Positions 30,701-45,700 of a stretch of 64,000 nt of DNA are shown here, piece after piece. The notes under the pieces are model-generated. The model ran no database searches. It saw only the letters and a list, made by a program, of their open reading frames with translations, and was not told the DNA's origin. Position numbers and translations under genes: made by a program. Within the stretch, counting starts at the first letter, position 1. The number at the start of each line of letters is the position of its first letter. This stretch comes from Limnomonas spitsbergensis. Its lineage: Eukaryota; Chlorophyta; Chlorophyceae; Chlamydomonadales. Location of the stretch: positions 2,913,501-2,977,500 of the forward strand of contig JAYJMM010000118.1 of the NCBI GenBank assembly GCA_037349105.1, written 5' to 3'.

Positions 30701-33700
30701 TCTCAGCCTTGATGGAGATCGCACTGGGCCTGGCGGAGCGCATGAAGGGTGTCGAGAGGTCGGTCAAGGAAGAGGGCAGAGGCAACGCTGTGCCCACCAG
30801 CACCAACGCCGCCCCATCATCGCGTATGGCCTGGGCGGCTTACCCGGAGGCTGATACTGGTCCATCTCTGATACCGGCCTCCACAACGGAAGGTCTCTAC
30901 GGAGGCCGATGGGTGCCGGAAGGCTCCCCAGGCGGCTGGGCCGGCTGCGGTGAGGGTGCGGCTGTGTCAGGCGGCGACGCTGCATCCCTGTCCCCTGACC
31001 TGAGGACATCAGCTGGCCGGCCTGAAGATAGCTCTTGGCACCTGAAGAAGCCTCGGCTGTCCCTGGACGAGCTCAAGGTGTGTGTTGCAGATTTCCTGTC
31101 CATGGTAGCGCTTAGGACTTGTGCCCGCAAAGCAAATGGACCTCTTGCAACATACGGCAAAAGCAACCAGCAGCTGCTTTAGCTCTCTAATCTGCTGTGA
31201 CGGTGTCTTGGTTTACACCCTTCCCATTTATCCTGTTAAATGCCTGTGTTCTTGAGGGGACTTGTCTCAGCTCTCCCCGTGTGCACGCCCTGGCCCTTTC
31301 AAAAAAGGCTATTGGCTGGATGCGTAGACGCTGATCTCACCCTCTCAGTTGCTGTCTTGCCTTCCGTAGATACCGCTGACACAGTCTGATGCCAGGGCTG
31401 CACCTTGGCCTGCTGCTGCTGCTGCTGTCCCTGCGGCTCCAATCCACATTCCTACGGCGCCGGTGATCCGCGTACCGCAGCTGCAGATCCGCAGTACTGT
31501 CGCCCCAATACCGCCTCCTGCCGCGACCTTCCAGTAAGCCCTCTGCACTGCACTGTGCTCCTCAGCGAGCCTTCCGCACTTAGCCTTCCTCTGCTGGTCT
31601 GAGAGTGTTTTGCATGTTTGGACTCCTGTCGTCCCAGCAAGTGTCTCTGAACCTGATTGTATTTCTGCGTTTTGTCCCGCCCTCGCTTGTGATGATATGC
31701 GCTCTGTCCACCCAATTCCTTGATTTGTTCAGGGAGGATCAGGGCATGTCCTTCACCATGATGCCCCAGCGGCCTGCCTCCAGGCCTGCCAGCAGTATGG
31801 CCGCATCTCTCAATCTGGACCACCTGCCCCAGTGAGTGAATGGAATGTACTTGTGGCATCCAACTGCATGCATAGGGCATTCAATAGCACCTCTCAGCCA
31901 GGCTCCGTGCGTGCTGCTGGAAGGACGTGCAATCATAATCAGTTCATCATGGGCACCGGGCCGCCTTTGTTTTTGTTGTTGCGGCTGAGGGTTGTTGCTG
32001 CTTCAGTGCTTTTGATAGGGGTCAGGGTAGCATACGTGGATAGTGTTCCCATCCTGAACCTTATCATCAGGATTGTCGCCAGCAGGATGTGATTCGTATT
32101 GAAGGGAGCAATCCAATGCTCGGATTCTTAAGATCTTTGGCGGTTTCGTGTTGGAAATATTAAGTATGGCTTCCTTTGTTCCATCTGCCGTTTTTCTGCA
32201 CCTTGGCTCCATCTACTCTCCCTGTGCCCCAGGTTCATGCCGGCCAGCAGCAGCAGCAGCAATAACAGCAACGATGCTGGCTTCGTCACCTTGACTGACT
32301 GGAGCAAGGACAAGATCAACCGAGACTCGCTGATGGAGATGGATGACCTCCCCACGGTCAAGGTATAGGGCACTCGGGAATTCATTTCAGGGAGTTGGAA
32401 GTCCATATGGTGCCAAGAAAGTGCCAAATAGAATTGCAAGATGTGTACTGTACCATCAGTTGTAATCGGTTATCCACGCGGTTTATTAAAACTGGACCTA
32501 CGGCCTAAAGTGGCCTCACTAATAAAAGGCCGAACCAACTGTGGATAGCCAAAAAAACCGAATTGAATGATTTTGCAACGCACTAGCCACTGCTCATACT
32601 TGTGCTGCTGCCATTGGCGAACCCTTGATAGCGTACTGGCAGCGCCAACAGAAAACTACAGGAGAATGGGTGCTTGGGTGCTGGAGTAGGGTGAGTGGCG
32701 CTAAAAGGTAGGTGAGGGGAGGATTCATATCAATGGTTATGTTTTAAGGCAGACACCCTCTGGCATAGGCGCTGCCATGTCGGAGGCCTTCTGAAAACCA
32801 CGCTGCTGTGGATCCTATATTCACATTTCTGTACCGTAACCCATTTTCGTTAAGCACGCTGACTCATTTCCGCTCCATGTTGGAATCCGTTTCCTTTTTA
32901 GATCCACCTGGAGCGCGATGAGGCCGCTGAGAGGTACAGCAGGCAGGGGGAAGCTACTGAGCGGAACAGGAACGGGCTAGGCGCGTCTGCTGAGCGGGAC
33001 AACAGACAGTGCGAGACTGCTGAGTGGGGCGGCCGACAGGGCCATCCCGCGCAGGGCTTGCAAGCAGATGCCCTGCAGCGGCAGGCAGCAGGCAGCACGC
33101 ACAGAGGCGCATCAGGTGGCTCGCTAATGGGCGCTTCCTCCTCAGGGGTGCCAAGCGCGGAGTCCACGCCCCAGAAGGACGCCAGCCACTTGAGGAGCTC
33201 GTACCCGGCTGCGCCTGTACGTTCCTGTGAAGATGTGAGTGCGTGTGTCCCACTACCATTTATTCCTTGGGCCTTCTTGGCACCTAATGGACTGTCCAAA
33301 ACAGGAATATCTGAAATCTGAGTCTGGCTGCGGGCTATGGCTGTGTATATTTCAGTTGTTGCCTCAGCCGTACTGCCTATTATGACCTGTACTGCTTGCC
33401 GTTGCCAGCATCTATGATTCATCAGCAGCGACTGGTACAGACATTTTGAATATTTCTCCCATTTACTTGAATGCAAAGATGCTCTTTAGGTGGCCGGAAA
33501 AGGTGCACCACTTGGCACGTTGTGTACTAGCAGATATGGGTGCGCTGCGTCCGGGCTGGTGATAGGAGGTTGGTCATTTAATTGCTGCAGCAACAATTCA
33601 GGTACATTACCGCCTAGGGCATGGGGGCATACAAGCATTACGGTCCACATGCAATGCCAAACATCAGCTGGCCCTGATGTTCCCAGTTCCTGCTGTGCCA

Positions 33701-36700
33701 TTGCAGTACTGCTGGCGGTAGTGTCTATTCCAGCCAGAGCCACCGGCAGGCCTGAATTCATACTGGTTCACACTGCTTGCCTCAGGTTGTGCGGCATGAG
33801 TGGCCGATCAGCCCTGAACCCTTCATTCTTCCTCTCTCAGGTTGTGCGTGAGCATGAGCGGCTGAGCAGCCCCCTGGTCCAACGCCCAGCCAAGCGCACG
33901 CTGCTGTCCGCTGGGATTCAGCGCTTGCGTGAGCAGCAGGCTGAAGCCGAGAAGCGGGACAGGCAAGCCCAGACAGCCGCCGCAGAGGATGCTGCCAGGT
34001 CACCGACACACCGGCGGCTGACGGCATCAGGCAGCAGCGGGGCGTCAGGTGCCCGTCAGCAGCCGCATCAACGCACCGCTGCAGTGGGCAGCCCGCTGGG
34101 TGGCTACCCGCGTCTGCTGCTGCTTTCAAACCGGGCGGTTTCCGGAGAGGTTGTGCGTGCTCGACGGCGCGGGGACGGAGCAGGCGACCCATACAGTGTA
34201 ATTAATACCCTGACGTCATCGATGAGGAAGAGCCCACCGCGGGGAGCGCGTGGAGGATCCCCGCCCCGCCGGCGTTCCAGCAGCAGCCCCACAAGGGATG
34301 CATCCTCTTCGCCGTCCCGGGGGGAGCAGCCGGCCGCGGCCGCACTGCTCCTGCTGCCACCCGACGGCCGCGTGCACTCGCCGGCGTCTCAGTATGGACG
34401 GCCAGTGGGCCCGACTGCTGCGCTTCTCTTGATGCCCCTAAATGAGGCTGCTGCACGTGACAGCAGGCACGGCCGTGCAGGCAGCTCGGCGGCATCGCCT
34501 CCGCGCGCCTTATGCCCGCCATCTATGGCAGCTGCTGTTGCTGACTCCCAGGTGAGGGTCAGCAGCTACTGACCTGAGACCTGAAAAGAGTCGTCTGCAC
34601 TGCAGTTCCAGCATTGGCTGCAAGAGTGCATGCTTTTATCGCCTCCGTTGGAAAGGACCTGGCATTGCCAATATCAATATCAGGAATAGGAATAACAGAG
34701 GTAGCATAAGAAGACATAATTTGAGGGATCCATGCAGCCTGGTGAACCCGCCTTTGAACGCTTTCTGTTGCCGCATCCTACATCTCTTGATGCTCATGTT
34801 TTGAGCTGTAGGGCTTTAACCCTGGCTTGTGTGTGTGTGTGTGTGGTAAGCATGTATATTCCACGTCAGGCAAGCTTAATGCACACCACCCCGGTGAGAC
34901 ACGCAGGCACGTCTGAACGCAGCAGGTGCGGGCGGCTACCTCAACCTTGGATCTGCCCAGGTCCTCGCCTCCTCCCTGCCGCCGTACGTCATCACGCCTC
35001 AGCTGCCCAGCTACTACAGAGCAGCAGAGCCCAACCCCAGACCTGGCCCTGGCGGCAGCGGCCCCGGAGGGGTTCCCTCCTGGCCAAGCGGTCCATCTGC
35101 CCATGCAGACGCAGCCGCTCCCTATGGGTCGCACCGGCCGGGGACGGCGCCAGCCGGCTCTGGGAGGACTGCTGACGGCGCCACGAGGCCTCTTCCCTCA
35201 CTTCCCTGCAATGGTGCTGGCATGCATCCCCCTCCTGCCTGGGGCCCTGCTGAGGCGCTGCTGGGCCTCAACGAGCCGGCCTACTACGAGGCGATGGAGG
35301 AGGAGCAGCAGCGCAGGCGCCCATCAGCTGCTGCGGTGAGGCGGCAAGTCTTTGCCTGAACCCTAAATGCTTAACCAGAAATTATCCACTGCTATTACCG
35401 TCACGGCGTCACCAGTGAGATTTTCAACCTTTAACCCGCTATGAATGCATTGAACACCCGGTGGCAAACCCTACTGTGGACTTGAGGTCCTGTTCTCTAG
35501 CCTTCAAATTTGTTGAGGTTGATTGCGGATTGTGGTTATGGTATTTTGATTGTTTTGTCCTACGGCCTCTAGTCAGGCACTGGGTCCAGGTCCTTGGTCC
35601 TTTCCTTTCCATGGAGCCATTACTACCAGGCTTAAGGGTATGAACGGAATATACGTGCAAACTGGTGCAGTATCTAGCGGGTCAGCCGCTTGAGGGTGCT
35701 TGCTTTCGTTTGTTTCAAGTGAACTGTGCAAATATATCCGACCTGATCGATCTTCTTCTGAACAGGCTGCTGCGGGTCTGGGGATGGACGGCGGTGGCGC
35801 AGGCGGTCGGCTCATGCTCGCTCCTTGGGAGCTGGGCCAGCAGATGCAAGACTGCCTCAGAAAGTAAGGCAAAGGATTCTGTGTGGCACACACAGTGAAC
35901 AGATGAACGCCTGCATCAACCTGCCTCTTGGAAATTAGTTTCAATTCGTGCATGTCTGTTATGCTGATTGAAAACATATATTGACTTCCATGTGACCCCC
36001 TGATCTGTGGCCCTGGTCAACCCTTCACCTACCCCCCTTGACCTGTGAAGGTATGATGAGTTGGGCGAGGTGGGGCTTGAGGCCGAGCAGCTCATCAACG
36101 CTCGCATTATCGCGGAACACCAGCAGGCCAACAAGCAACTGGCCGCCAGGCTAGACCAGTCATGGGCAGTCCAGCAGCGGGACGTGGAGAGGGCACAGGA
36201 GAAGGAAGAAAATGTAAGTGTTGGACAGTATCGGGAGTGTGTCAGGCTGCGGGGCGTGTGTCGGGCTGGCGGGTGCTCAGCCGTAGTATGTGATGGTTCT
36301 AGGTGTATTTGCTGATGATGAGTCAGTCCATAGTGGACAAGGCAGGTGTACGCATCAGCTGAGCAATATGATAGAGCAGGCGAGCAGGAGGGGCAGGTGC
36401 ACTTGGAAGCGACAGAAGGCTGGGACAGGATCGGGCTGAAAGGGGTGTGTGCCTTCGGCCGGTGAAGCTACGGCGAACCAGTGGCCCGCCATGTCAGCCA
36501 GTCCTTGGTGTGCAAGGGACGTGGGTGCATCAGCTGTGCACTGTGAAGGAGGAGCAGGTGCGGTTGAAATTACCGAAAGTGCCGTGACTGTCTGTGACAG
36601 GAACGGAGATAGAAATGGAAGCGGTTGCAACAGCAACATATTGTGGAGACGCCGAGACGGCACCGGAGAAAGGGGAGTATGTAACACCTCCTTGCGTTTG

Positions 36701-39700
36701 TCTCAAGTGGTTGACTTTCAGGTAATCCAGTGCTCTGCAGGAGTCTCATATTCAGCACACCAAAATTTGGTTTGAAGCATGAGCTTTGGTAATACTCAGT
36801 GAGAGAGATTTTTTGTTCTGCTTGTAAGTATTCCATTGTCCACATGGTAGCCATGGCCCATGCTTTGCAGCCAAATTAGGTACTTTCTCAAACCACGCCC
36901 CATCGATGTGTCCATCACTTTGTTTTATTTTGACTTGCTGTGATCTTCCCTTCTTGCTGTGCAGGACCAGCGTTTTGATCGCATGACCAAGGATGTGAAG
37001 CAGGAGCTGCGTGTGGAGGCCCTGGGGCAGCTGATGGACGTGTCGGATTTTTTCGTGAAGCAGCTGAAGCACAACAAGATTGCGCATGCCCATGTTCAAA
37101 CTATGCCTGCAGCCCAGGAGGCGGCCGTACAGGTACAGCTCATTCGTTGTCATGACAGCAGTTATGCATCCAGCGTCCACCCAGAAGCCATATTTGAAAT
37201 AGCCAGGCAGTGCAAATAGTGCGAACGGCTCTGTATACAGTCTACCTAGCCAGTCCTTCATTTATTTATAGAGTGGGCCTGATGTCCTTCACTATTCCTC
37301 TTCTATTTCCAGCACATCCCCACATTTCAATATTTGAACATTCCAACTGTTATTTGAACTCCCAGTTGCCCCACAACAAGTGTCAACTGCCCGCCACCAC
37401 GCCTATCTGTTTCAGGTCCAGCCTGCTCGTGACTACGGGACACAGGCTGCTGGTCCCTCCACACATGAGGCTGCAGTGCAAGCCATCGACGAGTCCCCCT
37501 CCTCACAACCCCTGCAGCAAGAATCAGAACAGCAGCAACGGCTGCAGCAGCAGCAGCAGTGGGCGCCTCGTCCCGGGGTGTCTAGGGCAAGCGTGGTGAC
37601 CTCTGTCCCTAATTACTCGGAGGAGGGGTTTGACGAGGAGGAGTCCCGAGGCCTTTCATCATCAAGCCTGATAGACGAGGTGGCCGGGCTTGCTAGTGGC
37701 ACCAGTGACATTGGGACTGCCAGCATGGCCACTGTTGGGATCAGCTCCTCGACATTGGCAGGAACACGCGGGGGGCGCGGCGGCGGCAGCATCACCAGCG
37801 AGATTGGGACCGCCAGCATGGCCACCGGCGGGATGAGCTCCTCCACGCTGGGAAAAGGTGGTGGCGGGGGGCGAGGTGGCGGCCGGGGCGCGGGACTGCG
37901 CCACAGTGTTCAATCCGCCTCCACGGCCCTTGACGAGACAATCCTGGAGGAGGAGGCTGGGGACGAGGATGAAGAGGAGGTGAGGAGGGAGGGGGAGATG
38001 AGGAGCCAGGGGAGGGGTCAGGCACCTGTCTGAAAGGCTTTTGGGTGGATACTTTGACATCTTAACAGCCGGTGAAGCCAGCTGGTGAAGCTAGCATGCA
38101 CACCTTGCTTTCCGTCCCTGATGTCCTGCCCATCCGCCTGGCCATGTCAGGTCGCTGGTCGCAGGTCCCTGATGTCCTACCTGCCCCCCCTTGTCGTGTC
38201 AGGTTGCTGAGGAAGAGGATCTCTCCTACTCTGGGGGCTTTGAGGCTGCGGCCTCGCCCCACTCCACCTCGTACTCAGCCTCGTTTGTGGCAGAGAGGAC
38301 TGCCTCAGCCTCACAACTCCTAGGCCCTGCCCCAGGCTCCACGCCTGAGCAACGGCAGGGGTGGGGGCAGGTTCAGCGAGGGCAAGGGCAGCAGGGCGGG
38401 GTCCACTCCAGCCTGGTCAGCCTTGCGGGCACCTCTTCTTCAGACCTGGCTCACCTGGATGAAAGCTCTGAGATGATGCAAGGATACCAGGTATGCGGAC
38501 CCGGGGATTCAGCACATGCAGGAGGAGGGGCACATTGGACGCTTCTGGCCTGGAGGCACTTGCGTGTGCTGGAAAAAAGAAAGGCCGCTTATCAGGCGAC
38601 ACCTCAACGTTTGCATCTACACCCGTGATTTGCTTGATGTTTAGCTTGGTGATGCCTGGATGTGTGCGCGACCTGTCCCTCCTAGGTGCGTGCGATCTAC
38701 CCCTGCTGGTTCACGTACTTCCTGCTTAACCTTCCCAGGATGAGATTGAGCGGTTGACCGGACGCCGCACGACAATCAAACGAGCGACCGAGGCCAAGCT
38801 GGGCCGCCTAAGGGATGAGATGGAGGGGCCACAGGGGGCCAATCCGGCCAACTATGCGGCCCTGGCTTGGGAAGTCCGAATGGTCAAGGCCAAGGTGCGG
38901 GAAGCTGATGGATCAGGGCTTTGGACAGCGACAGACGGACGGTCTGAAGGTTCAATTACACCAGTTTTCAATTCATATGCCAAGCACCGGTATCCCAAGT
39001 GCTAGTACATTCATCAAGCGCGTCGCTCTTTGCCATGTAACAGGCCTTGTTTGCTGCGAACAGAAGAGAGGGTTCTCGCGCCTGTAAGTGTATTATACTC
39101 TTGCCTGGGTCATCAGACTCTGATGGCAGCCTGCCAAATGGTGCTTGCACAAACCTTTCCGCTGCCAGCCTGAGCATGCCAAATCTATGTCCGGCTCCTT
39201 GCATCCTGTTGTCATTTTCTTCCTCTTCTTCTTGCAGTACGTAAGCGACAGCCACGACCTGAGCCGCCAGATCTCCACGGTCAAGTTCGAATACGGCAGG
39301 CAGCGGTTGTACCAGATGCAGTGGCGCCAAGCCTCCCACGGGGCGGCCGCATCGCGCACACCACAACAGCAGCAGGACTTGCCTAAGGCTACCATGCTAA
39401 AATCAGCAGCAGCCGCTGGCACGCCCACCAGGCATCGGGCAAGCGATGGTTCTCGGGTGAAGGCGGCCGCTCTGAAATCAAAGCCAGAGCCTGCTCCCAA
39501 GCCGACTGTGCGCAGGCCAGTGGCGGCGGGTGCAAGCAGCGGCATTGCGAGCGAGGAAATGCTGGAGGAGACGATGGGTGGAGGTCAGTCGATGTGCAAG
39601 GCAGGGGAGTAAGCAGATTCATTTACCTTCTCCAAAACCGGCCTGGGTTGAAATGAATTGAAGGCTGGACTCAACTAACTTGGCATCTGAAAGGTGGTTT

Positions 39701-42700
39701 TCAGACTCTTCAGGGTGCCTGTTTAATTTATTTATTGAATGAATGCCTCTGTTTGCCCAGGCTCATATGCTTCAGATGATGACGCAATTGAGGACGAGGA
39801 CTTTGGATCTAGATCCCGATCTGGTGTGCAGCGCTCTGGAGCAGGCGTCGGCGTGACAGGGTCGCTGTCAATGGAGGAAGATCTGCCGGAGGATTCCGCC
39901 ACCTCTGCTATGAGGAGTTGCGGAGAGGCTGAGGAGGGCTACACAGAGGATTTTGAGGAGTCCTGCGGCATTCGGGGCTCCGCTAGCCGTACAAACAACC
40001 CGCAGAGTGAGAGAACTCATCGTCTGGACATTAGGGAGCAGGGAATTGGGGAGCGGGGCCAAGCTAGGAAGATGGCGGAGGGTGAAGGGGGAGAAGGACG
40101 AGTATCTGGAGGGTGTATGAAGGAATCTAAATATCGGTTTGTGCTTGTGATCGGATCTGTTCGTGCCTGATAGTGGGTTTGTGAAGCCTACAGGAAGGTT
40201 TTTGCAGATAATGCGCTAAGAAAGAAAGAAAGAAAGAAAGCCCCTGTAGGGCATACCGGTATGAGGTTTGTTCAGGAAGCAGCATGTGCCGAGTCCATGC
40301 CAAAACCATCACAGCTTCAACACCTCATTGCTCCTTATTGTCATCCTTCCGCAGGCAGTCTCATCAGTGAGATTGAGGATGCCTTGTCGGCGCGAATGGG
40401 TGGGGGCAGCCCGTACAGCAGGAGCAGCAGCATCCAGGAGGAGGCAGGCCCAGGCAGCGCCAGCAGTGTACATCAGCGACGCCCTGCCGCACCCAGGGAC
40501 CAACAGAGGCAGCAGCAACAGCTGGCTGTCGTGCCCCAGTCGACTGGGGCTCAGGGCAGGAGGAGGCCTTCACGCAGCCGCAGTGAGTCATAGAGGACGA
40601 GGAATGCTAGGCTCAGCCAGGGGTGGAACTGGGCTTGTGAGATGAGATTGTCCTTACAGCTGGCGACAGAGACGGCGCTTTCTCCTTGCCTGACCCCCAG
40701 ACCTGGCAGATTGGACAGGCAGGGTAGATAATTGTAGTTTGGGTTGGGCTAGAAAAAGAGGGAGAACGTATGGTATGGTAGGCAGCGGGATTGCTAGAAA
40801 AGGAGGGTGACGGTAGGGGTATGCTAGGAAGGGGAGGTCACCCTAGAAAGCTGGGGCTAGAAGAGTATGAGAGTGGATCTTAAATGCAGGGAGCAGGAAG
40901 GTTGATGGGTAGGGTCATGCCTCATTACAATAAAGCTCATGATGAGATAAATGGGGTTGTGACACGTGCTTTCCGCTCTTGAGCAGGAAGGAGGAAAGGT
41001 ACGCCTTGCATGGGGGGGACCGGGAGGGAGTGGAGAGCACGGAGTACCTTCAGGTGTATTAGGCTCTCTTAAGCAGTCTTGAATGCATCATGTTCACTAC
41101 CGGATGCTCTTCCCTCTCCTAGGCAGTTTAGGTACCCTTGATGCACATTGAATGCATCCTTCTGCTCTCCTCCCTGTCAAGGCCTGTCATATGGCGGCGA
41201 GGCGGAGGAGGATGTGGAGGATGACCGACACTCAGAGCTGTCGGCACAGTCTGCTGAGCTGGAGACACAGAGGCAGCGGCTAACAGTTGCCCTGCAGGAG
41301 AAAAAGAAGGAGCTGGCAACGAAAACCAAGAGGGAGAAGGTAAGCCTGCTTGGGATGCAAGATTTCAGACTATGCTTAACTGCAAGGCAGCATCCTAGAA
41401 AATTGTGTGTGAGTCCCTGGAGTCCAACAATTCAGCCAAAAACCTTAAAGTTATCCTTCATTGACGCATACCGGGACAGATGTTTGGAATTATTTATCAA
41501 GGAGACATACAAAATGAGCGAGCCGCCCCAATGCCCTTGACCTCCCCCGCACACAGATTCTGGCTAAGGAGAGGGAGGTTGCTGATCTGCAGCGGCAGTG
41601 TGACGAGGTGGAGAGGGCCCTGCTTGAAATCAAGGAATCTGCTGGCGCCAGCGTCAAGGATCAGGCCCCCAGGCGACCTCAGCAGAAGCAGCAGCAGGAC
41701 AGGCAGAAGGCGGTGGCGGTGAAGGGTAAGCTTGTCACACGACCACCAGCACTGCCTGTGAACTGCTTATTCAGGCTCAGACCATCTGGCTGAGATGCTG
41801 GGCTTCGGGAGCTCGCTACCTCCACAGGCTGTGCGGGACTATCTGGTTGTGACAGGCCAGAATATGGCAGAAGTGGCTGCAGGGGAGACATCTGCCCTCG
41901 CCCTGGTCATTGTCGTGTTTTGTGCTTTATTGTTTATGTCATTTGGTGAGTCTGCCACCGAAATTAACACACTCTCGTTGCTATCCTTTGTAGATGAGGA
42001 TGAGATCGTGTCCGAGGGCGGCTACTCAGATGACCTTGGAACTGACAGCCAGCTGCTGCAGGCAGAGCTGTCATCCACTATTGAGGACGAGGGCATGGTG
42101 GGCGGCAGGACAGGCGACAGTGGCTCCGGAACCATACCCGAGGAGACACCTGGCGGGGGCAATGGCAGCAGCGGTGGCGTTGTATCGGAAGAGGTGTACA
42201 CCGACAGCTTTGCAACGACGTCCGGGGGCATGACAGTGGAGGGCAAGACATCGTTGGTGGCAGTGCGACCGCTGGCCCGCGCTGTCGGCCGTGGGGCCGC
42301 TGCAGCCTCTTCCGGCAAGGGGAGCGGTGGCAGCGGCGACTCCGGCCTGAGCCAGGATGCGGTGCAGCACACCCAGCGCATGGCGCAGCTCAAGTTGGAT
42401 GTGGAAGCGAAGAAGCAGCAGGTGATGTGCTGCAAGGGTGGGGGGTGTTGGGGCACGCAGCGTGTATGTATGTGCATGGGTGGTCGCAGCCGATATCTTG
42501 ACGGATCTGCATGTGCAAATTAAGGTAAATCAAGATAAATGGGGGGCCTCGTGCCTGCCACTTGGATGACTGCCACTGTTCGTATTTTTCAATTCTGCTT
42601 CAGGATCCAGATCTGCATCTTTACATGTGAGGGTCTTGAGATACCTGAGGGTTACTTTGAGGTTCACGGTTGTAGAGTTCACAGGCACCAAGGCAATGCC

Positions 42701-45700
42701 CCTCTCTACTCAGGCCCTTGAGCTCCAGCGCATAAAGGAGGAGACCATCCTGAAGAATGAAATGCAGACCTACCAGGACCAGATTACCGCAGACCAGGCC
42801 GCCATTGACCATGAGAATCAGCAGCAGCAGCAGAAGCGGAAGATGGCTGCAGCGGCAGTAGCAGCAAAGGCGAAGGCCGCTGCGGCAGCTGCTCCGGCTC
42901 TCGCTGCGGGTCCGGCCGCCCGGCCGGGGTCAGGCCGGCCTCCGCTGCCGCCTGGGGGCCTGCCTGTGCCCAAGTCAGCAACACAGCCACAAATGAACAG
43001 GTGAGAGCAGGCGGGCATGGAAACCTGAAGCTTGCCACTTGACAGTGGCCTTGCAGAACATCCCTCGTGCAGCATCCTTCCTGGATTTGCCTCACAGATT
43101 GGTCTTGCGAGTATTTTTGAACTCATCATATTACCGCACCTCTATTTACACCCTGAACAGCCCTACAAGTGTGACTTCCCATGACATTCCATGCTCGTAC
43201 TATTGCCTGCTCCTGGGGCAGGCCTCCTGCTGGCGGATCTAGCATTGTGTCTTCATTGTACTCCGAGGAATTCGACACAGCGGGTGCAGCCACTACTCAA
43301 GACAGCGATGTCATCGAGGAAGAGGAGGAGGATCAGCGCTACGGCGACCCACAGCCACAGTACAACAGCGGTACAATTGCGGAGGAGGAGCCCGCATCAG
43401 ACGATCCCGCCTCGGATCTGCACCAGAAGTACATGAGCCGCCAGCCTGGGCAATACAGCGGTACTGTTATGGAGGACAGCTCGGCTATGGGGCGGTACGG
43501 CCGCTCCGGAGCCGTACCCTCTTCAGGATCAACTTCAGGCACCGTTTCCGGAACCATCCAGTCGCAGTACAAGTCTTCCACCAGCTACTCTGGCGATGCG
43601 TTTGAGGAGGGCGATGTTGCGGAGGAGGTGGACGAGGGTGATGTGGATCAGCAGGGTGGGGACATCGAGGATGTTCTTGAGGATGAGCGCGAGGGGGAAG
43701 ACGTGGAGGACGAGCGTGAGGAGGTGAGGGAGGGGAGTCTTAGGGACCTGGTGAAGGGTTGAGGAAATTTGTGTCTGGTTTCAAATGTTTGCAGTACCAA
43801 AAAATTTGACTGTCAGTCGTCATTTTTCAAGCTTTGTTACTGTGACTTGAGCTTGTTCGAGCTGACTGTATGAATGCCTTAAGGATGTCATGACTGTTTG
43901 TGCCTGTGCATCAGACAACCAGAAATTGATGAATTCATGCCCCCCTCTCCTCTTAGCCCATGTCCATGATCCGGAGTGCATCAGAGCTCCTGGACATTGC
44001 GGCGGCAGCTGCCTCAGGTGCCACCCTGGCCCCCTCATCCCTGCTGGAGGAGGAGGAGCTCAGCCAGGTGATACAGGCACCTGCAAAAGTGTGGATGAGT
44101 GCCCGCTCATTCATGCCCTGTTCCCCTGCCCTCTGGCTCATTGTACCCCCTGCCCCCCTTGACCCCTCTGCATATGGCTCTTTTAGCCCCCATGGATATG
44201 CAGGGTATAGAATGTGTCAACGTGCGCCCCTGCATTTAATGTTCATGTCATGTGGCACTCACACTTAGGCTCTATTGTTCTTTGTGTGCCTTCCTCAGGA
44301 TACAAAGGATGGCAGGAGCGAGGAGATAGAGTTCGATGAAGATGCAGACGGGCCTGAGGCGGAGGTGCGGCACACACCCTGCAGGATATCAACGGAGTGA
44401 AAGACCTGCCATGCGGCGTGCATTAAGGAATGACCTATAATTTTGACCGCGAGCACGACTAGTGGGCATATATGAGGAAGACCGCTTCACCCCAATACCC
44501 CGCACCTAAATTGAGGCTTGAGCCTGTTGCCTCCCCGCCTGCCCCGCCTGCTGCCTGCTGCCTTCCTGCCTTATGCCTTCACGTCCGCCCAGCACCATTT
44601 GAAACCCACCTGGCGTCCTTGACGGATGGCATGTAGATCCAGCTTGAAGCCCTCTGCCCTGATCACCTAACTGAGCATCACTCTGGTCTGTCACTGCAGG
44701 AACATGGGGCCCAGGGCACTGCCGCCACGACTGCCGCCTCGGCCATTGACGACTATGGTGACAGCGTTGCTGGGGGTCGGGAGGAGGGGGAGGAGGAGGA
44801 GGACTATGGCAGCATCGAATATGAGGAGGAGAGGTCCCAAGGAGGGGACCATGAGGAGCAGGTGAGAGAGCTCTCTTCATATTTATTAACTGCTTTTGAT
44901 GCGTCAGAACGACTGTCAGATGTGGCTTGGAGAGGGTCACACAAACAAACATACACACATGTATGCACTAGTGATTTTTGGCGCCAGTGATGTTTTCCCG
45001 GCCCCTGTTTTTTTGCGAAACCCTGGCTGAGCGCCCTGAAGCCTGGCCGTGCCCGAGGTTGCAGGAATGAATCATGTTCATACCCTAGCGTAGGTGCAGG
45101 GTAATAATATTGATGCTAGTGCCATACTGCTATGGCCCCATAGAGATTGCCCCCCTCATCCTCACTTGGCCCTATGCACTGCCCACCCCCTCCCCCTGAC
45201 CGTCCCCTGTGCCCCCCTGTTGCCCCGCTCCCCCCTGGGCAGCGGGAAGCCTCTGATGCCATCAGCATCGATTACAGCCACCCTGACAGCAGCGCAGCGG
45301 CGGACAGCATCAAATCTGCAGGCAGTGTCAGGAGCAGCAGCAGTGGCGGGATAGGCGCGCGGGGCATGATCATGGGTGTGGAGGAGCTGCAGGTGGGTGC
45401 GAGGGAGAGGGGTCAAGGCAACTGTACCGGGGTCTTGGGAGGTGGGGTAGAAATAGCTTTGTAGGGCTGGGTGGCTGAGAAATAGCTCAACGTGGGGCGT
45501 TTCCTGTCCATGTAGATCATGTGGCTATGACCTGCTCGGCCCCATCAGCAGCGTTGCTTCCTGTATTCTCACGCCTGAAGTGTAGGATGTTGTTTATACC
45601 GCCCCCGCCTAACTGATATCCACACTTTACGTGTGTTATAATATCACACTTGATATATTCTGATTCCGGGGATGCAGCGGTACCCTGCCCCTAACTTCGT

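Noticed and set aside
33490..33840. Upstream part of a 360-codon open frame as coding sequence
   Set aside because: A strong acceptor (CCTCTCTCAG) ends at 33840 and the preceding exon's phase joins there; the upstream part is intron read-through.
40209..40240. (GAAA)n run as a regulatory element
   Set aside because: Simple microsatellite in an intron; a second lies at about 14184. No evidence of function.
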